A DNA stretch of 64,000 nucleotides from Welwitschia mirabilis (taxonomy: Eukaryota; Gnetophyta; Gnetopsida; Welwitschiales). Under the pieces are notes generated by a model that saw nothing but the letters and a program-made list of their open reading frames with translations, had not been told where the DNA came from and made no database searches. The position numbers were made by a program, and so were the translations under genes. Positions 1-10,684 of the stretch are shown here, piece by piece; position 1 is the first letter of the stretch, and every line of letters begins with the position of its first letter. The DNA is taken from contig JBOZIK010000001.1 of the NCBI GenBank assembly GCA_051453625.1, positions 106,130,465 to 106,194,464 on the forward strand, read 5' to 3'.

Positions 1-215
1 TTTTTCAACACAATCCATTCTTATTCTAAAATTAAGTTCAATAATTTACCTCCACAAAAAAAAAAAAAAAAATCTAATAGTTATTTAGTTGGAGCATTTA
101 ATCCACTATATAAATAATCTACTAGTTCTTCTTTATAAAATTCATCAATAGGATTGGAATGACTAGCTATTATAAAATGTTTATAGGCTATTGCATAATC
201 CTCATAAGGTTGTTA

Positions 216-620
216 TTAAAATTTGGTTACTTCTTTTATTCTTTTTCTCATAGAAATTTCACTCAAAAATCGTTTGATAAATACTTCTTGCACTTGACTC
301 CAAGATTTAAGACTTTTATGTGAAATAGTTTTAAGCCAAATTTTTGCCCTTCCTCTAAGTGTGACTAGAAAATTAATCATATAAGTATGGTTACTAATAA
401 ATTTCTTTCCATTTTTCATGGTAAGTACAAGTTGTTTAATGTTAGCCAAATGTTGGAAAGGATTTTCCTCAGGTTTACCGAGAAAAGTTGGATATGCACT
501 TAAATTTCTTAATTCTACATCATCTTTGGGAGGTAAATCAAAAGGATTTTGAATTTCACATTTTCTATTAGCAATTAAATCCCTAAGAGTAACATTTGCA
601 TTTGAGGAAGAAGTTTCCAT
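216..620 (-). pseudogene. gag: Athila-type gag fragment
   Basis: Open 134-codon reading frame starting METSSSNANVTLRDL, resembling the N-terminal part of plant Ty3 Gag (Retrotrans_gag). An N-terminal LRDL block like that of Athila Gag is followed by NPFDLPP, a TFLGKPEENPFQHL block (family: F.G...EDP..HL) and the capsid core LRGRAKIWLKTI...SLKSWSQVQEVFIKRF, matching the usual LRGRA..WL.....SI.SW..L...F..RF pattern. Gag would form the virus-like particle that packages element RNA in the cytoplasm. The frame stops at 216, well short of a full Gag, so it is likely truncated by mutation. It lies about 740 bases downstream of the PBS, a normal leader length for this group. Confidence 0.75.
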
Positions 621-1360
621 TATGATTGGGATATTAGACGAGGCAACTTGCTTTTGTTTTTACAATGATTTTAATACATTCAAATATTTGAAAAAAATAA
701 TATGATTACTTCTATACTACAATTTTATTTTGCAAAATATAATTCTAAAACACTAAAAGCAGAAAAATCTTCTTTTTCGATTCTAGAAATTTGCATATCT
801 AGAACGTGCGTACCTGGAATTAGCTTAAAGTTGAATAATCCTTCTTTAATGTTTTCTTCGATCAGGTTCACTCTCTCTGATATTTTATCTTCCTACTAGA
901 ATTCACTATGTCCCTACATGCTTAGACAGCAAGTAAAAAACTAAAATTAAAAGCAACAGACTATCATTTACCTGGTCATGGGAATGACATGAAGGACGAT
1001 AATCACAGTAATAGAAAATTGAAACTCAGAAAAATTACCAAAAGTGAAAAACTAAACTATCATTTAAGCTACCATGGGGACAATGAAAAAGATGATAGTA
1101 ACTTTATTATCGAACTATGAATAAAAGAAAAATTACAAAAGCAAAAATTAATTTGAAAATTGTAGAACTATTGTGCCCAATATCATTAGAATGACAGAGA
1201 GGAGAACAGGGTTCCCAAAAACTATGCAAAATAAAATTTTGCTAAAATAAATCTATTCTAAATTGCACTAAAAATACAGCACTAATTCAAATAAATAATG
1301 TAAATAAAGAATTCAAGGTACTTATCTGGTTAGTGATAATTCTCTAGCTCCTTGCGGCCT
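621..1360. other. Athila leader, no gene seen
   Basis: AT-rich sequence between the PBS and gag. It contains several short reads of a gacgata/gatgatag motif that also occurs in the adjacent LTR (about 990 and 1090), but no open frame that I recognise. Confidence 0.4.
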
Positions 1361-1378
1361 TCCCCAGCAACAATGACA
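1361..1378 (-). other. tRNA-Asp-type primer-binding site
   Basis: The minus strand reads TGTCATTGTTGCTGGGGA three bases after the LTR end. It matches the Athila/Tat-group consensus TGGCGCCGTTGCCGGGGA at most positions, and nearly all differences are C-to-T or G-to-A, as expected from decay of a methylated copy. It fixes the orientation (minus) and shows that 1382-2625 is a 5' LTR. The tRNA assignment is from memory of the family. Confidence 0.7.
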
Positions 1379-1381
1379 AAA

Positions 1382-2625
1382 TGTTGTGGTGTGAATTTAT
1401 GTAATCCTGAATTCCTAAATAAATCTGTAATCAAATTACTTACAAAAAAACACATGCTAGTATAGACAAGAGTTTACCTGAATGTTGTAATCCTAATGAA
1501 GGCATTAGACTCAGAGATACAATTTGATTTCCAAAGTTACTTTTAGTCTTTTCATGTTTTAATAATTGAAAGTAAATAACAAAGTGAAATGTAATGAAAA
1601 TTAAAAGGAGATGAAATGCAAATTGAAGTGAAATAGATTTTATTGGATCCTAATCCTCCTTCAAAAGAACTAGATTCTTTATACTTCAAATCAATTAAGA
1701 ATAGTACTTAACTTATTCCTAATTAACGTGAGCTATGAGACATATCAAATAGAATAAGGAATGCAATGTGGAATGGAAATGGAATAGTAATGCAATCTAA
1801 ACTAGCCAAAGTCAACCTTGACAAAGGTTACCCTTATGATCTAAATAAATTATAGAATTGTCACTTAAATTGTAACCAACTCAAACCATAAGGGACATAA
1901 ACAAAATTGGAATGAAAAGAGTAATTGTATTGATTCATAGAACTTTACATCTACTTACAAGAAAGTAGCAACACCTCAATGGAAGAGACTCAGTCTAACA
2001 CTAAGGAAACTCCTCTACATAGCTACTAGATGGACATCTTATCATTCAATCTTCTATAACAAGCATATTGATTAAAAAATATGGAAATAGAAATGAAGAA
2101 GGGAAAGGGTATTTATAGTTTTACATTAAAGTTATAGAAGCTCAACTATAAAAGTTGAAAAAGAAACCCTAATAGCCCAAATGATTCACTTAACCCCATT
2201 ACAAAGATAATTTTATTCGACCATAGAAAAACAGTTATCGTCCTAGCTATCGTGGGGACGATAGAGGGGATGTCACTCTACATTAAAAAGTACTTCATCA
2301 GTTTCATGCTTCACTATCAACCACATAGCTTCTGTCCATGTTAGTAGTGTTGTCGTCTTTCTTATCGTAGGGATGATAGAGGGGACAACAGTCTTCCTTC
2401 TCTCTAATCTCAAAGGTAAGTTAGTCTTCTGCATGGTAAATCCTTCTTCCAAGTGTGTAATATTAGAATAAGCCTAAGAAACCTCTAAATATGATAAGAA
2501 TTATGGTTTTAATGATTATCCTATCATATCTCTATAATCATCAATATTACATCCAAACCTATATAAATGTCTTGCGAAATTACTCAAAATACTTCATCAA
2601 ATTCCTACAAATTGGCATCTCAACA
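1382..2625 (-). repeat. Athila 5' LTR
   Basis: LTR of 1,244 bases bounded by TGTTG at one end and CAACA at the other. It is homologous along its length to the LTR at 34932-36180: matching blocks include the tgttg..tgtg.atttatgtaat end, acacat.ctagtatagac, a caacctt.ataa/aaaggtt block, aaccataaggga and gcatc.caaca. It contains two copies of a gataga-gggga block about 117 bases apart (near 2235 and 2351). The first forms a perfect 8-base inverted repeat, TATCGTCC (2236-2243) with GGACGATA (2256-2263). No gene is visible inside. Confidence 0.75.
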
Positions 2626-2650
2626 CTAAACTTTGCCATGTTTATTATCA
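2626..2650 (-). repeat. Copia 3' LTR stub with upstream purine tract
   Basis: On the minus strand a purine-rich stretch (GGGAGAGA, about 2666-2659) is followed by TGATAATAAACATGG, which matches the outer end of the right-hand LTR near 8240-8260. The LTR then stops at the Athila LTR boundary at 2625. The rest of this LTR should lie left of the Athila element, outside the window. Confidence 0.5.
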
Positions 2651-2778
2651 TGATGTCTCTCCCTTAACCTTAGTTTCAAGGATTTTGAGTATCTCTCTTA
2701 GATCTTAAAATATTACATTATTAAGAGCCTTTGTAGATAAATTAGCTAGCTATAATTTAGAAGGACAATAATCAAGAA

Positions 2779-3180
2779 TCAAGAGTCCATCTTCAACCAC
2801 ATTTCAAATAAAATGGAATTTATATTAATGTGTTTGGTTCTATCATGCATCACAAGATTCTTGGATATTTCAATGGATAAATGACTATTACATAACAAAT
2901 GTATAGGCTTTGCAATAGGAATGTCAAAGTCCTCAATTAATTTATCAAGCTGAATCAATTGTTGACTTACAAGATGGATTCCCATGTATTCAGCTTCAGT
3001 AGTAGAAAGGGACATACAAGATTGTTTTTTACTTATCCATGAAAAAAGGCTTTTACCAAGATGCATTGCATAGCCTATTATGCTCTTTTCATCATCAAGA
3101 CTGTTTAACCAATCTACGTCAACATATCCAATAAATTTAGTATTGTTATTTACCTCGTAAAATAATCCATAATTAAATGT
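2779..3180 (-). pseudogene. pol: Copia RNaseH domain
   Basis: C-terminal RNaseH part of the Copia polyprotein, which degrades the RNA strand of the RNA-DNA hybrid. A 95-codon open part (3066-2779) carries LFSWISKKQSCMSLSTTEAEYMG, matching the Copia hallmark SW.SKKQ..VS.S(S/T)TEAEY. Then follow LLCNSHLSIEISKNLVMHDRTKHINI, where the family has L.CDN.SAI..A.NPVFH.RTKHI. The active-site aspartate context CDN is changed to CNS, so it is probably inactive even apart from the stops upstream. Confidence 0.85.
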
Positions 3181-3239
3181 TTCTTTAACATAACATAGAA
3201 TTCTCTTAATAGCATCAAGATGAGGCTTTCTTAAAAATC

Positions 3240-4150
3240 CATAAATCTAGACATCAAGTTAATTGTATTTTTAATATCAACATGATTTTTATTTAGATAC
3301 ATCAAGCTTCCTATCATAGATCTATAGGTGTATTCATCAACCTCATCTCCCTTAATGTCCTTTTTGATTTGGTGATTGGTTAGCAAGGGAGTAGAGATGG
3401 ATTTGCATTCCTATATATTAAACTTCTTCAACATGTTAAAATTATATTTACCTTGATTTAATAATATGCTTCTAGGGTTTTTCTAAATCTAGATTCAAAG
3501 ATAGTAAGAAAGTTGGCCAAGATCAGTCATTTCAAACTCTTTCTTCATATCAACCTCGAACTTGTCAATCACTTCTTATCTATGCTACCAAAAATTATAT
3601 CATCAACATAAATCAAGACAAAAATTAAATGGCCTTTGGTGGTTTCTCAATATAAGGTATTTTCATAATAACATTTCTTATAACCTTGATTTTGTAAATA
3701 TGAATCTAACCTTGAAAACAAAGCCCTTGAGGCTTGTTTTTAACCATATAATTCTTTTTTTGATAAATAAACATATTATTTTATACTTTCTTTTACAAAA
3801 ATTTAGGTGGTGACTTGTACACCTCATCTTCAAAAATCCCATTTAGGAAGGTAGCTTTGACATCCATTTACTAAACAATCATACCATTTTTGAAAGCATA
3901 CGAAAGAAAGGCTCTTATAGATCTAAGATGAGCAACAAGAGCATAAGTATCACCATAATCTATGCCTACATCCTATACATAACCAAGAACAATAAGATGA
4001 GATTTATGTTTATTAATTATAAAATTGTATCTAGTCCTATAAATTCACTAGGTGCCAATGACATTTTTATTTTCTAGCTTGGGAACAAGAACCCATGTCT
4101 TGTTTTTCTCTATTTGAAAAATTTCCTCTTCCATAGCCTTAACCTAGTGT
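3240..4150 (-). pseudogene. pol: Copia reverse transcriptase (RVT_2)
   Basis: Frame-broken RT domain on the minus strand. Readable blocks in order are TWVLVPKLENKNVIGT, a GY..DVGIDYGDTYALVAHLRSIRAFLSYA block (family: GY.Q..GIDY.ETFAPVA...SIR..LA.A), MDVKATFLNGIFEDEVY (family MDVK.AFLNG.L.EEVY) and then weaker tail sequence. Stops and at least two frameshifts interrupt it, and the stretch around the YVDD box is not cleanly readable. It follows the integrase and precedes RNaseH, the standard Copia order (INT before RT). Confidence 0.8.
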
Positions 4151-4550
4151 GGGGGTTTACTAGCATTCTTATAATGAATAGGATTTTGATTTAGAAATTT
4201 ACAACTTAAGAATAAATAATCTTTTAAAATATCATTACGTGTCGTTGCTTTAACAATATCACCAAGATTTTATTGGCCCCTTATTCTTGTATGGGCATCT
4301 TCAAGATTTGTGATGCTAGATTTATTATGATAAAACATTAGCCTATTATGTTTTGATTGAACTTTAAAATTTTGATCCAATAATTCAATAGATTTTGATG
4401 TTCATTTTCACCTTAATCAGGAACTTGGGATTCAAGACATTAATTGGAATTTAAATTCATTTTATCATCATCTTCATCATTAGAATCACTAGAATTAGAA
4501 TGATAATAATCATGAACATTATCAAAATAATTGGAATGAGAATTTGATAA

Positions 4551-5450
4551 TTAAAAAAGAAGAAACATAATGTTAATGCATTTTAAAACTTTTTGGGAAT
4601 TGGGTTCATAACATCTATATGCTTTACTTTGACTAGAATATCTAAGAAATATGCATGGCCTAGATCTAGATTCCAACTTGTCTTGATAGGTTTTTAACAA
4701 AACAATTAGATCCAAAAATTTACAAATCTGACAAATATGGTTTAATGTCATACCATTGCTCATATGGGATGGCATGATCAAGATGCCTTATTACCATGCG
4801 ATTGTGGAGGTGGTTTGTAGTATTAATTACTTTATCTTAGAAGGATTTCTCAAGATTTATTTGAAGAAACATGGTTCTTGCCATATCCACTAAAGAGCTA
4901 TATTTCCTTTCCACAACTCCATTTTATTGTGGAGTATAAGTTGTTGTCAATTAGTGAGTAATGCCATTATTTTACAAATAAGATTGGAAATTATTAGATA
5001 AATACATACCTTCTCTATCAGTTCTTAAGCACTAGATCTTGACACTTATTTCTTTTAGCCCACCTTTGAAAAACTTTAAAAGATTACAAAGCTTGAGATC
5101 TATATTTCAAAAAATGAACATGACATAATCTCAGAAAATCATCAATAAATGTAATAAAATACTTACAACCACTTAGGCTAAGAGAACTAAAGGGGCCACA
5201 TATTTTTGAATGCACCACTTTCTAAGATGATCTAGCAACAAATTTTCAAAAAGAGACCCTTATTTGCTTGCCTTGAATGCATTCATTGTATGTATCTGTG
5301 AGTTCAATTTGGACATTGGGTAAGCATCTAATGAGTATATATTAAATCATTTCCTTTATGTATTTAAGATGTACCCTAGTTTTCTATGCCATGTCCAAAA
5401 ATTGTCTTTGCTAGAATTAAAGCTTTTTCAAAGGTAATTTAATACAAATT
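4551..5450 (-). pseudogene. pol: Copia integrase
   Basis: Decayed integrase of the Copia polyprotein, which inserts the cDNA into chromosomes. The C-terminal end is clearest: a P.HMSNGMTL..ICQICKFLDLIVLL run followed by KLESRSRPCIFLRYSSQSKAYRCY at about 4675-4605, matching the Copia block KL..RS..CIFLGYS..SKGYR.Y/F. Upstream (4850-5420) are remnants of the core, including a TPQQNGVVERKY-like stretch near 4910 and YSRFFW-like fragments, all with stops. Confidence 0.75.
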
Positions 5451-5989
5451 ATTTCCTATTTTGGATACTTTTAGGATTTTTTTCCTTTGGATAAGATGCA
5501 TTTTTCATCTTTAAACTTAGACTTGAAACTCTTTCGAATTGATCACCCTAAACTAATAAGATTGTAGTAGGTATCAGGAATATAAAAAACATCATGAATG
5601 GTAAAATTTTCACCTTTATGGTTTTTAATAAGAAGAGTATCATGATCTTTGATTTCTCATGAGGATTCTCCTCCAAAGCTTACTACTTCATTATTTTCTT
5701 CAAAAAGTTCTTGAAACAAGTTCTTTTGGTAAGTAATATGCTTTGAGCATCCACCATTAATGTACCAAGAAGTTTATTTGTTAGAGAATGAGATCAAATC
5801 TAATTGTGTTTCATCTACAAATCTTCATACAATAATCTCTTCTTATTCTTTGGGTTCACCTTTTTCTTCTAGTCTAAGTTGCTTAGAATATTTATCTTAT
5901 TGTACTACGTTGGATTGGTTTGTATCACTCAATCTCTTTTCCTACAATCTTTGATAAGATGCCTCTTTTATGGTAATAGTGAAATTCCT
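5451..5989 (-). pseudogene. Copia protease/pre-integrase remnant
   Basis: Minus-strand sequence between the Gag zinc-knuckle region and the integrase, where protease and GAG-preintegrase are expected. A WYIDSGCSKHMT-like motif is partly recognisable around 5700-5770 (the plus strand reads gagcatccaccatta). The zinc knuckle is represented at about 5990-5945 by FHYYHKRGILSKIVGK, in which the metal-binding cysteines are lost. Confidence 0.5.
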
Positions 5990-6778
5990 TAGCTTCTTTC
6001 TAGTTGGAAGATGATGGGGCATTCTCAAAATTAAAATTATGTCTTTCACTATGTTGGCTTCTTCCTTGTCCTCTTCCTAGACCTCTACCTTGGCCTCTAT
6101 CTTCTTCTCTTTCATTATATTGTCCTCTTCCTCTATAATTACCTCTACCTCTATCATAAGAGAATGCTTTCAAAGTAGTAGCATTTTCCTCCACATTTTC
6201 CTTAAGAGTGAACTCATATTAGACAAGTATATCAAAAAGTTCTACAAGTGAAAGGGTTCCTAAGTCTAAGACATTCGGGATGTTGATGGCTAAGGGCTTA
6301 AAAGGCTTTCTAAGGGATCTCAATATTTTGAGGGAAACATCATTGTTTTTAACTTTGCGTTTTAAATCTTGAATTTTTTTAACTATGTCTTTGACTCTCT
6401 GAATATAAGATTTTGCATTTTCATTATCTTTCATTTTCATGTTGTTAAAGTAGGTTCTAAGATTTGTAACCTAATGTTCTTCACAATTTCATGCCCTTGA
6501 TACACCTCATCTAACCCTCTCCATAATCTATAGGATGATTCAAATTTATTAATTTTCTTAAAATCACTATTTACCATGCTTAAACAAATGTTTTTCATAA
6601 CCTTACAATCTTCCTTTCTACATTCATCATAATCTATAGTTTCATCTTCAGGTTTTGCAAAGGCAATATCTACTTTATTATAATCCTAGAGCCCCTTGTA
6701 CTTGAGGTATATTTCCGTTTTTTCTCCTAGACCTCCATTGCATCAATGTTAAACTAGGGAAATTTACCCTCATCCATG
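5990..6778 (-). pseudogene. gag: Copia gag
   Basis: Gag region starting at MDEGKFP (6778), 13 bases past the PBS, with several in-frame stops. Two open pieces remain. One (6440-6219) carries MKMKDNENAKSYIQRVKDIV, then LKILRSLRKPFKPLAINIPN and LSLVELFDIL, the UBN2/Copia Gag pattern (KM.E.ESV..Y..R...IV / KILRSLP..F......IE). The other (6194-6000) is an arginine-glycine tail, DRGRGNYRGRG..GQGRGLGRGQGR, like the basic nucleic-acid-binding stretch before the zinc knuckle of many plant Copia Gags. Confidence 0.8.
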
Positions 6779-6790
6779 TTTATAGAACAA

Positions 6791-6807
6791 CCTAGAAATC
6801 AAAACAT
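6791..6807 (-). other. degenerate tRNA-Met primer-binding site
   Basis: The minus strand reads GTTTTGATTTCTAGG immediately before gag. It aligns with GGTATCAGAGCCAGG, the usual Copia PBS plus following bases, at about two thirds of positions. Its position right at the LTR edge and next to the gag ATG supports it. Confidence 0.5.
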
Positions 6808-8260
6808 AACTACATTAAGATTTAGATAATAAGCGCTAATTCTAAGAATTTGTAAAATAAGTATTAAGAAACAAATAGGAATTTGTTCAAAGTTTAATGA
6901 AAAACAAATGTGAAGGCTAAATTATAATTTATTAAGAGCTAGATAAGACTACGAACTAGGAAAAAATTAGAAGTTAAGATCTTGTCCAATGTTAGATAAA
7001 AACTAGATGATAATCTAGACGTGATAAAAAATTGACAAAATTTGTAAAACAAGAGTTAGATAGGATTTAAAAAAATAATTTTTAATAAAAGAAATAAGAA
7101 CTAAACTATAACTAGAGGAAGAATTAGAAGTAAATTATCAAGAGCTACATGTGTGATTTAATAACAATTGAGAAGTTTTAATACCCAGGACTACAAGTTC
7201 AAACATGTAGCTGATCCTAAATAATTCATTAATATTTAAAGTTTTATTCTTTACAAATACTTATAGGTTAAAATAAATATAATGAAAGAAACATTTTTTA
7301 ATTAATAATTGAGATGTAATCATAAATGAAACACACATGGGCACTCATAAATTAAACATTATTTAAGTACAAAGAGTGCATGTCATTATGTCCATTAAAT
7401 TCACTACTGTCAAATGACTTTCTTCAATAACAAAGAAATGAAAACAATGTTAAAAAACATTATTTGTTTATATACATGTTACTTTTGAGTTTAATAAATC
7501 ATTCCTAAATTATCAAATAATTTAGGAACTCAACTATAATTAAATTGTACGAGGCTATCAATTTAGAATTTTGTGTATCTTAAAATAGAGGCCAAAAGAT
7601 CAAAGTAAGTACTCTGCTAATGAAATTATTTAATCTATGAAATATTGTTTCAATTCTTTAAGATTTGTGATCATAACTTTCCAGAAAATTCATGCTAAAA
7701 ATTAAATAACTACATATTGCAAAGATCAATTATATCCTTGGAATAAATATTTTATTAAATGAAGTTTCTACAAAATTGATTAAGAAGCAAATATATATAG
7801 AATTAGAACCTGGAATTGTGTCACCTCTAATTTTATTCTTTATTGCATACGTATTGTGTATTACAGGAGCCTAGGATTGTGTTGCCTAAAAAGCAAAATT
7901 CACCTACTTTTCCCTATTGTCCTCAACTATCTTTCCCTTGTTTGCATCACATCTTCTCATAAGTGCCTTTCCCTTGTTTGCATCAAGTCATGAACTACTA
8001 AACATTGAGGCTAGAGCAGCGCCTCTTTCCCTTCCTTGCATGTTTTAACTATTTTACAAGAGCTCCTTCAATGGAAGCCACTTGTTGACTAGAGAGGGTT
8101 TCAAGGATCATACGCAAAACTCCACTGATTTTTTATCATAATCCAAGATTGTGCTTGATGTTAGAGTATAAGGCATACAACAAAATAAATCCAAGTCTAA
8201 GTGCTAGAAGAAGCCATTCTTCAGTTTTCTAGAATTTTAAACTTTGCCATTTTATCTACT
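6808..8260 (-). repeat. Copia 5' LTR (probable)
   Basis: About 1.45 kb of gene-free AT-rich sequence upstream of the PBS. Its outer end near 8240-8260 repeats the start of the 3' LTR stub at 2626-2650 (taaactttgccat). The exact terminus is uncertain by some tens of bases because both copies have mutated. Confidence 0.55.
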
Positions 8261-8879
8261 AAATAGAAAAATCTAGTGACCATACTTTTGAATGAGATAA
8301 TGTATTTAGAATACCTTGCTTTTTCTATGAATGAAATGTCACCGTTTTTCAAACATGATTTACAAGATTGTGAGTTTTCAAATTATTAACATAATCAAGT
8401 AATTGGTGCTTTTATTTCAAAGATAAATTTGTAGGCACTCAATTATTAAAAAAAAAACTTGAGCATAAAAATTATCAAGAGCAAGATTGATACAGCATGA
8501 ATAACTTCATCAATAATGCATTTATTTAATAGTTATACCCTTAATGTCATACTAGAATACTCTCATCACCATAGTATGTATAAAATTCAATTCATGATAA
8601 GTCAAATGAATTAAATCTCTTTGTTCTTGTGGGTTTTCTTCTTACATATAGATCTAAAAAAATTTTGAACTAGTTTCATTTGGAAATAAAAATGTAAATA
8701 AAGTATGGTAGCCAAATTTGGTTCCAAATTTCATAATAAGAATGGAAAAACACGTAATCCACATATAGAAAGTATTATTTTACTTAATGACGAGTATCAT
8801 GAAACCTTTAATTATGTGTCATTGCTAGTTATAGTCTACAACTACTTTTGAAGTATCCATGGAATGTGCTTTTCTTGGG
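8261..8879. other. no gene seen
   Basis: AT-rich intergenic sequence between the Copia 5' LTR and the GC-richer island. I see no open frame, repeat or RNA gene. Confidence 0.5.
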
Positions 8880-9540
8880 AGCATGAGCAACCTTGTCTGA
8901 AATATTAGAAGCCCATTTGTCGCTTCAAAAGCCAAGTCACCAGGGTCCTCTTAGCAAAAGCCACACGGTCACATGAGGGCTGAGTTTAGTGTACAGTATG
9001 GCGGCTGTCGGTGCACTACTTTATCTGCTCTTAATCGATCCACGCGCCTAAGGGCCAACCCCACGGTCACGCGGTGTAGGGCCCTAGCTGTCCTTTTAGG
9101 GTGCTGTTGCTAGGGTTATCCGGAATTTGGGGTCGACGTTTTCTTCGTTTGACTTATTTTAAGAATTGGAAAGCATTATTCGAGTCTTTGGATTTACCCG
9201 GACTCCACTCCGCTTTGTAAATTTAAATGAATGTTCATCTTTGAAGTACGAAAAGCGCTCACAGAATTAATTCCGTATCGCGGCGTTGGCCCTCGGACGT
9301 TGACGTTGGCTTTCAAGCGGTTTGGATTCCTCGTTTCGCTTTTGCTTGGCGAATGGCACTGCAAATTCTCTTTGCCTTTTCACGTAAGGAATGAGCTTTT
9401 TATTTTAATTGTAGCAAATTCTTCTTTGTGTAACATGTGAATAGTATCGTATCTACATGCCAACTCCATACAGATGGGGAAATGTCTCGATGATGAGGGC
9501 GGGGAGGAGTCGTGACTCTGATTAGTGTTAATCATAATTA
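8880..9540 (+). promoter_or_regulatory. GC-rich, CpG-retaining promoter-like segment
   Basis: Base composition changes sharply at about 8880: CpG dinucleotides become frequent (cacgcg, cggtcacgcgg, ggtcgacg, tatcgcggcg) in contrast to the CpG-poor transposon sequence on both sides. The stretch 9075-9125 contains gctagggttatcc, a telo-box-like motif seen in plant promoters. This suggests unmethylated genic DNA. No named gene is recognised. Confidence 0.35.
9231..9383 (+). CDS. candidate first exon of unrecognised gene
   Basis: From an ATG at 9231 the frame stays open for 51 codons (MFIFEVRKALTELIPYRGVG...) up to CAC|GTAAGG at 9384, a good plant splice donor. Codon content is GC-rich and the segment is inside the CpG-retaining island. 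Downstream sequence (9384-9900) is T-rich and intron-like. I recognise no family, and no second exon could be identified, so it may equally be a 5' UTR exon or chance. Confidence 0.2.
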
Positions 9541-9924
9541 GATTTGGCTTTGAAAGTAAGTGTGATACTAGCTATCACATAACTATCATCTTCATAGAAA
9601 ATTATATGCTAATGAAAGTTTATTTCTTTTTCAAGTAGCCTTTAGCTTAGGTCCACTCCTTGCTTCAAATCTTCCCAAATTAAATACATCTTTAGCTCCA
9701 TTTCGAGAGCTTGAATTATGCTTGTACCACAGACATTCATGTCTTGTTGCCTCATGTCTATACTTACTTGGTGGTTTAGATTAATCTCTTTTAGTATTGT
9801 TGTTTCATGGTAATGTCTCATTTCCTTGTTTCTTTTGGATAAAAGTTATTTGAAACTTGTACCACACTTGCCAAAGTTACTTGTCTGTTTGCTCAAATAA
9901 GAACCCACATGGGCCCTTTGTTTG

Positions 9925-10584
9925 CATTGAGGGTTGGACTTGCGCCATCACCACCCTCTACTCATTTTACCTACTTCAAAATAAATTACCTTAACTTATG
10001 AGTTTCTAATTTACCTGCTTCCAATAAGTTATCTTGACTTACCAGTTTACCGTCGTGGTTGATTTTCGGTGTTAACGGCATTTAATGTAGTAAAAGGATT
10101 CCAATTTCTAAACATTCTTGCCTAAACCACACAAATGAGACTCCCTTGGGTTGGTGTGTATTGATAGAGGGTTACTTACACGGTAGGCGGATATCTTAGG
10201 GAAGACGGTCATAGGGGCAAGGTCACATGCGAGGACTAGCCCCCTTGCCCAGACTTGTTATACAAGCGTTAATTAGTAGTGAATTGTGGGCCCAGAGGGC
10301 TAGTCTTTTAGTTGGGAAGGCTATCACCGGAGCGACTCTTGGTTTGCTTGAAACACCAGTCACACACGTGCTTTCTCTATCCACACTGCCCTGCCGCGGT
10401 GCTCAATTATCTCCTATAAATTCCCCGATTTCTGCCACTGCAGAGCTCCGTCGCAGAAGCAGCTTTGCGGTCAAAAGAAGGGATATCTTGTAATCTGGGT
10501 CTCGTTTTCTTTACAGTAATTGCATGGCATTCGTATCGAATCGGCTTTGGATGGTGGTATCACCTGGCGGACTCAAGCGATTGG
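9925..10584 (+). repeat. diverged copy A of the LEA promoter region
   Basis: Direct repeat of 11867-12415, reaching from about 430 bases upstream of the TATA box through the first 61 coding bases. Copy A carries about 105 extra bases (about 10019-10125), part of which is itself a tandem copy of the preceding 40 bases, plus a short insertion (about 9-13 bases) near 10433 in the 5' UTR. It ends exactly at the 100-N gap. Substitutions are scattered at roughly one in ten bases by eye. Confidence 0.85.
10524..10584 (+). CDS. LEA gene copy A, first codons, cut by gap
   Basis: Start of a second copy of the LEA gene. ATG at 10524 is followed by MAFVSNRLWMVVSPGGLKRLG, differing from the complete copy (12355) by one residue (Arg for Gly at position 19). 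The upstream promoter with CACGTG (about 10376) and TATAAAT (about 10424) is conserved too. The frame runs into the N gap at 10585. The sequence after the gap (10685 on) does not match the rest of the gene, so the remaining exon is either missing from the assembly or lost. Confidence 0.65.
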
Positions 10585-10684
10585 NNNNNNNNNNNNNNNN
10601 NNNNNNNNNNNNNNNNNNNNNNNNNNNNNNNNNNNNNNNNNNNNNNNNNNNNNNNNNNNNNNNNNNNNNNNNNNNNNNNNNNNN
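10585..10684. other. assembly gap (100 N)
   Basis: One hundred Ns, the conventional placeholder for a gap of unknown size, breaking LEA copy A. Confidence 0.95.

Larger units (their letters stand above)
1..2625 (-). mobile_element. Athila-like Ty3 retrotransposon, 5' part
   Basis: Minus-strand Ty3 LTR retrotransposon running off the left edge. Read 5' to 3' on the minus strand it has an LTR (2625 to 1382), a primer-binding site directly after it, a leader of about 740 bases, and a gag fragment at 620-216. Protease, RT and integrase would lie left of the window. It sits directly against the 3' end of the minus-strand Copia element, whose terminal LTR sequence resumes at 2626, so this element inserted into that Copia LTR. 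The bases 2626-2630 (ctaaa) would be one copy of its target duplication; the partner is outside the window. The order LTR-PBS-gag is seen; the Athila assignment is inferred from gag and PBS type. Confidence 0.75.
2626..8260 (-). mobile_element. Copia retrotransposon, nearly complete but decayed
   Basis: Minus-strand Ty1/Copia element. From right to left it has a 5' LTR (about 8260-6808), PBS (6807-6791), gag (6778 down), integrase, RT, RNaseH (to 2779), a purine tract and a short piece of 3' LTR (2650-2626) cut by the Athila insertion. The first bases of the two LTRs match: taaactttgccat followed by ttta occurs at both 2627 and 8238. Gag to RNaseH spans only about 4 kb, a normal Copia polyprotein length, so the loss is mainly stops and frameshifts rather than large deletions. 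Confidence 0.75.

Noticed and set aside
10227-10493. 88-codon plus-strand frame (and its partner at 12066-12329)
   Set aside because: Lies upstream of and across the TATA box and 5' UTR of the LEA copies; it is open by chance in GC-rich promoter sequence and appears in both copies only because they are duplicates.
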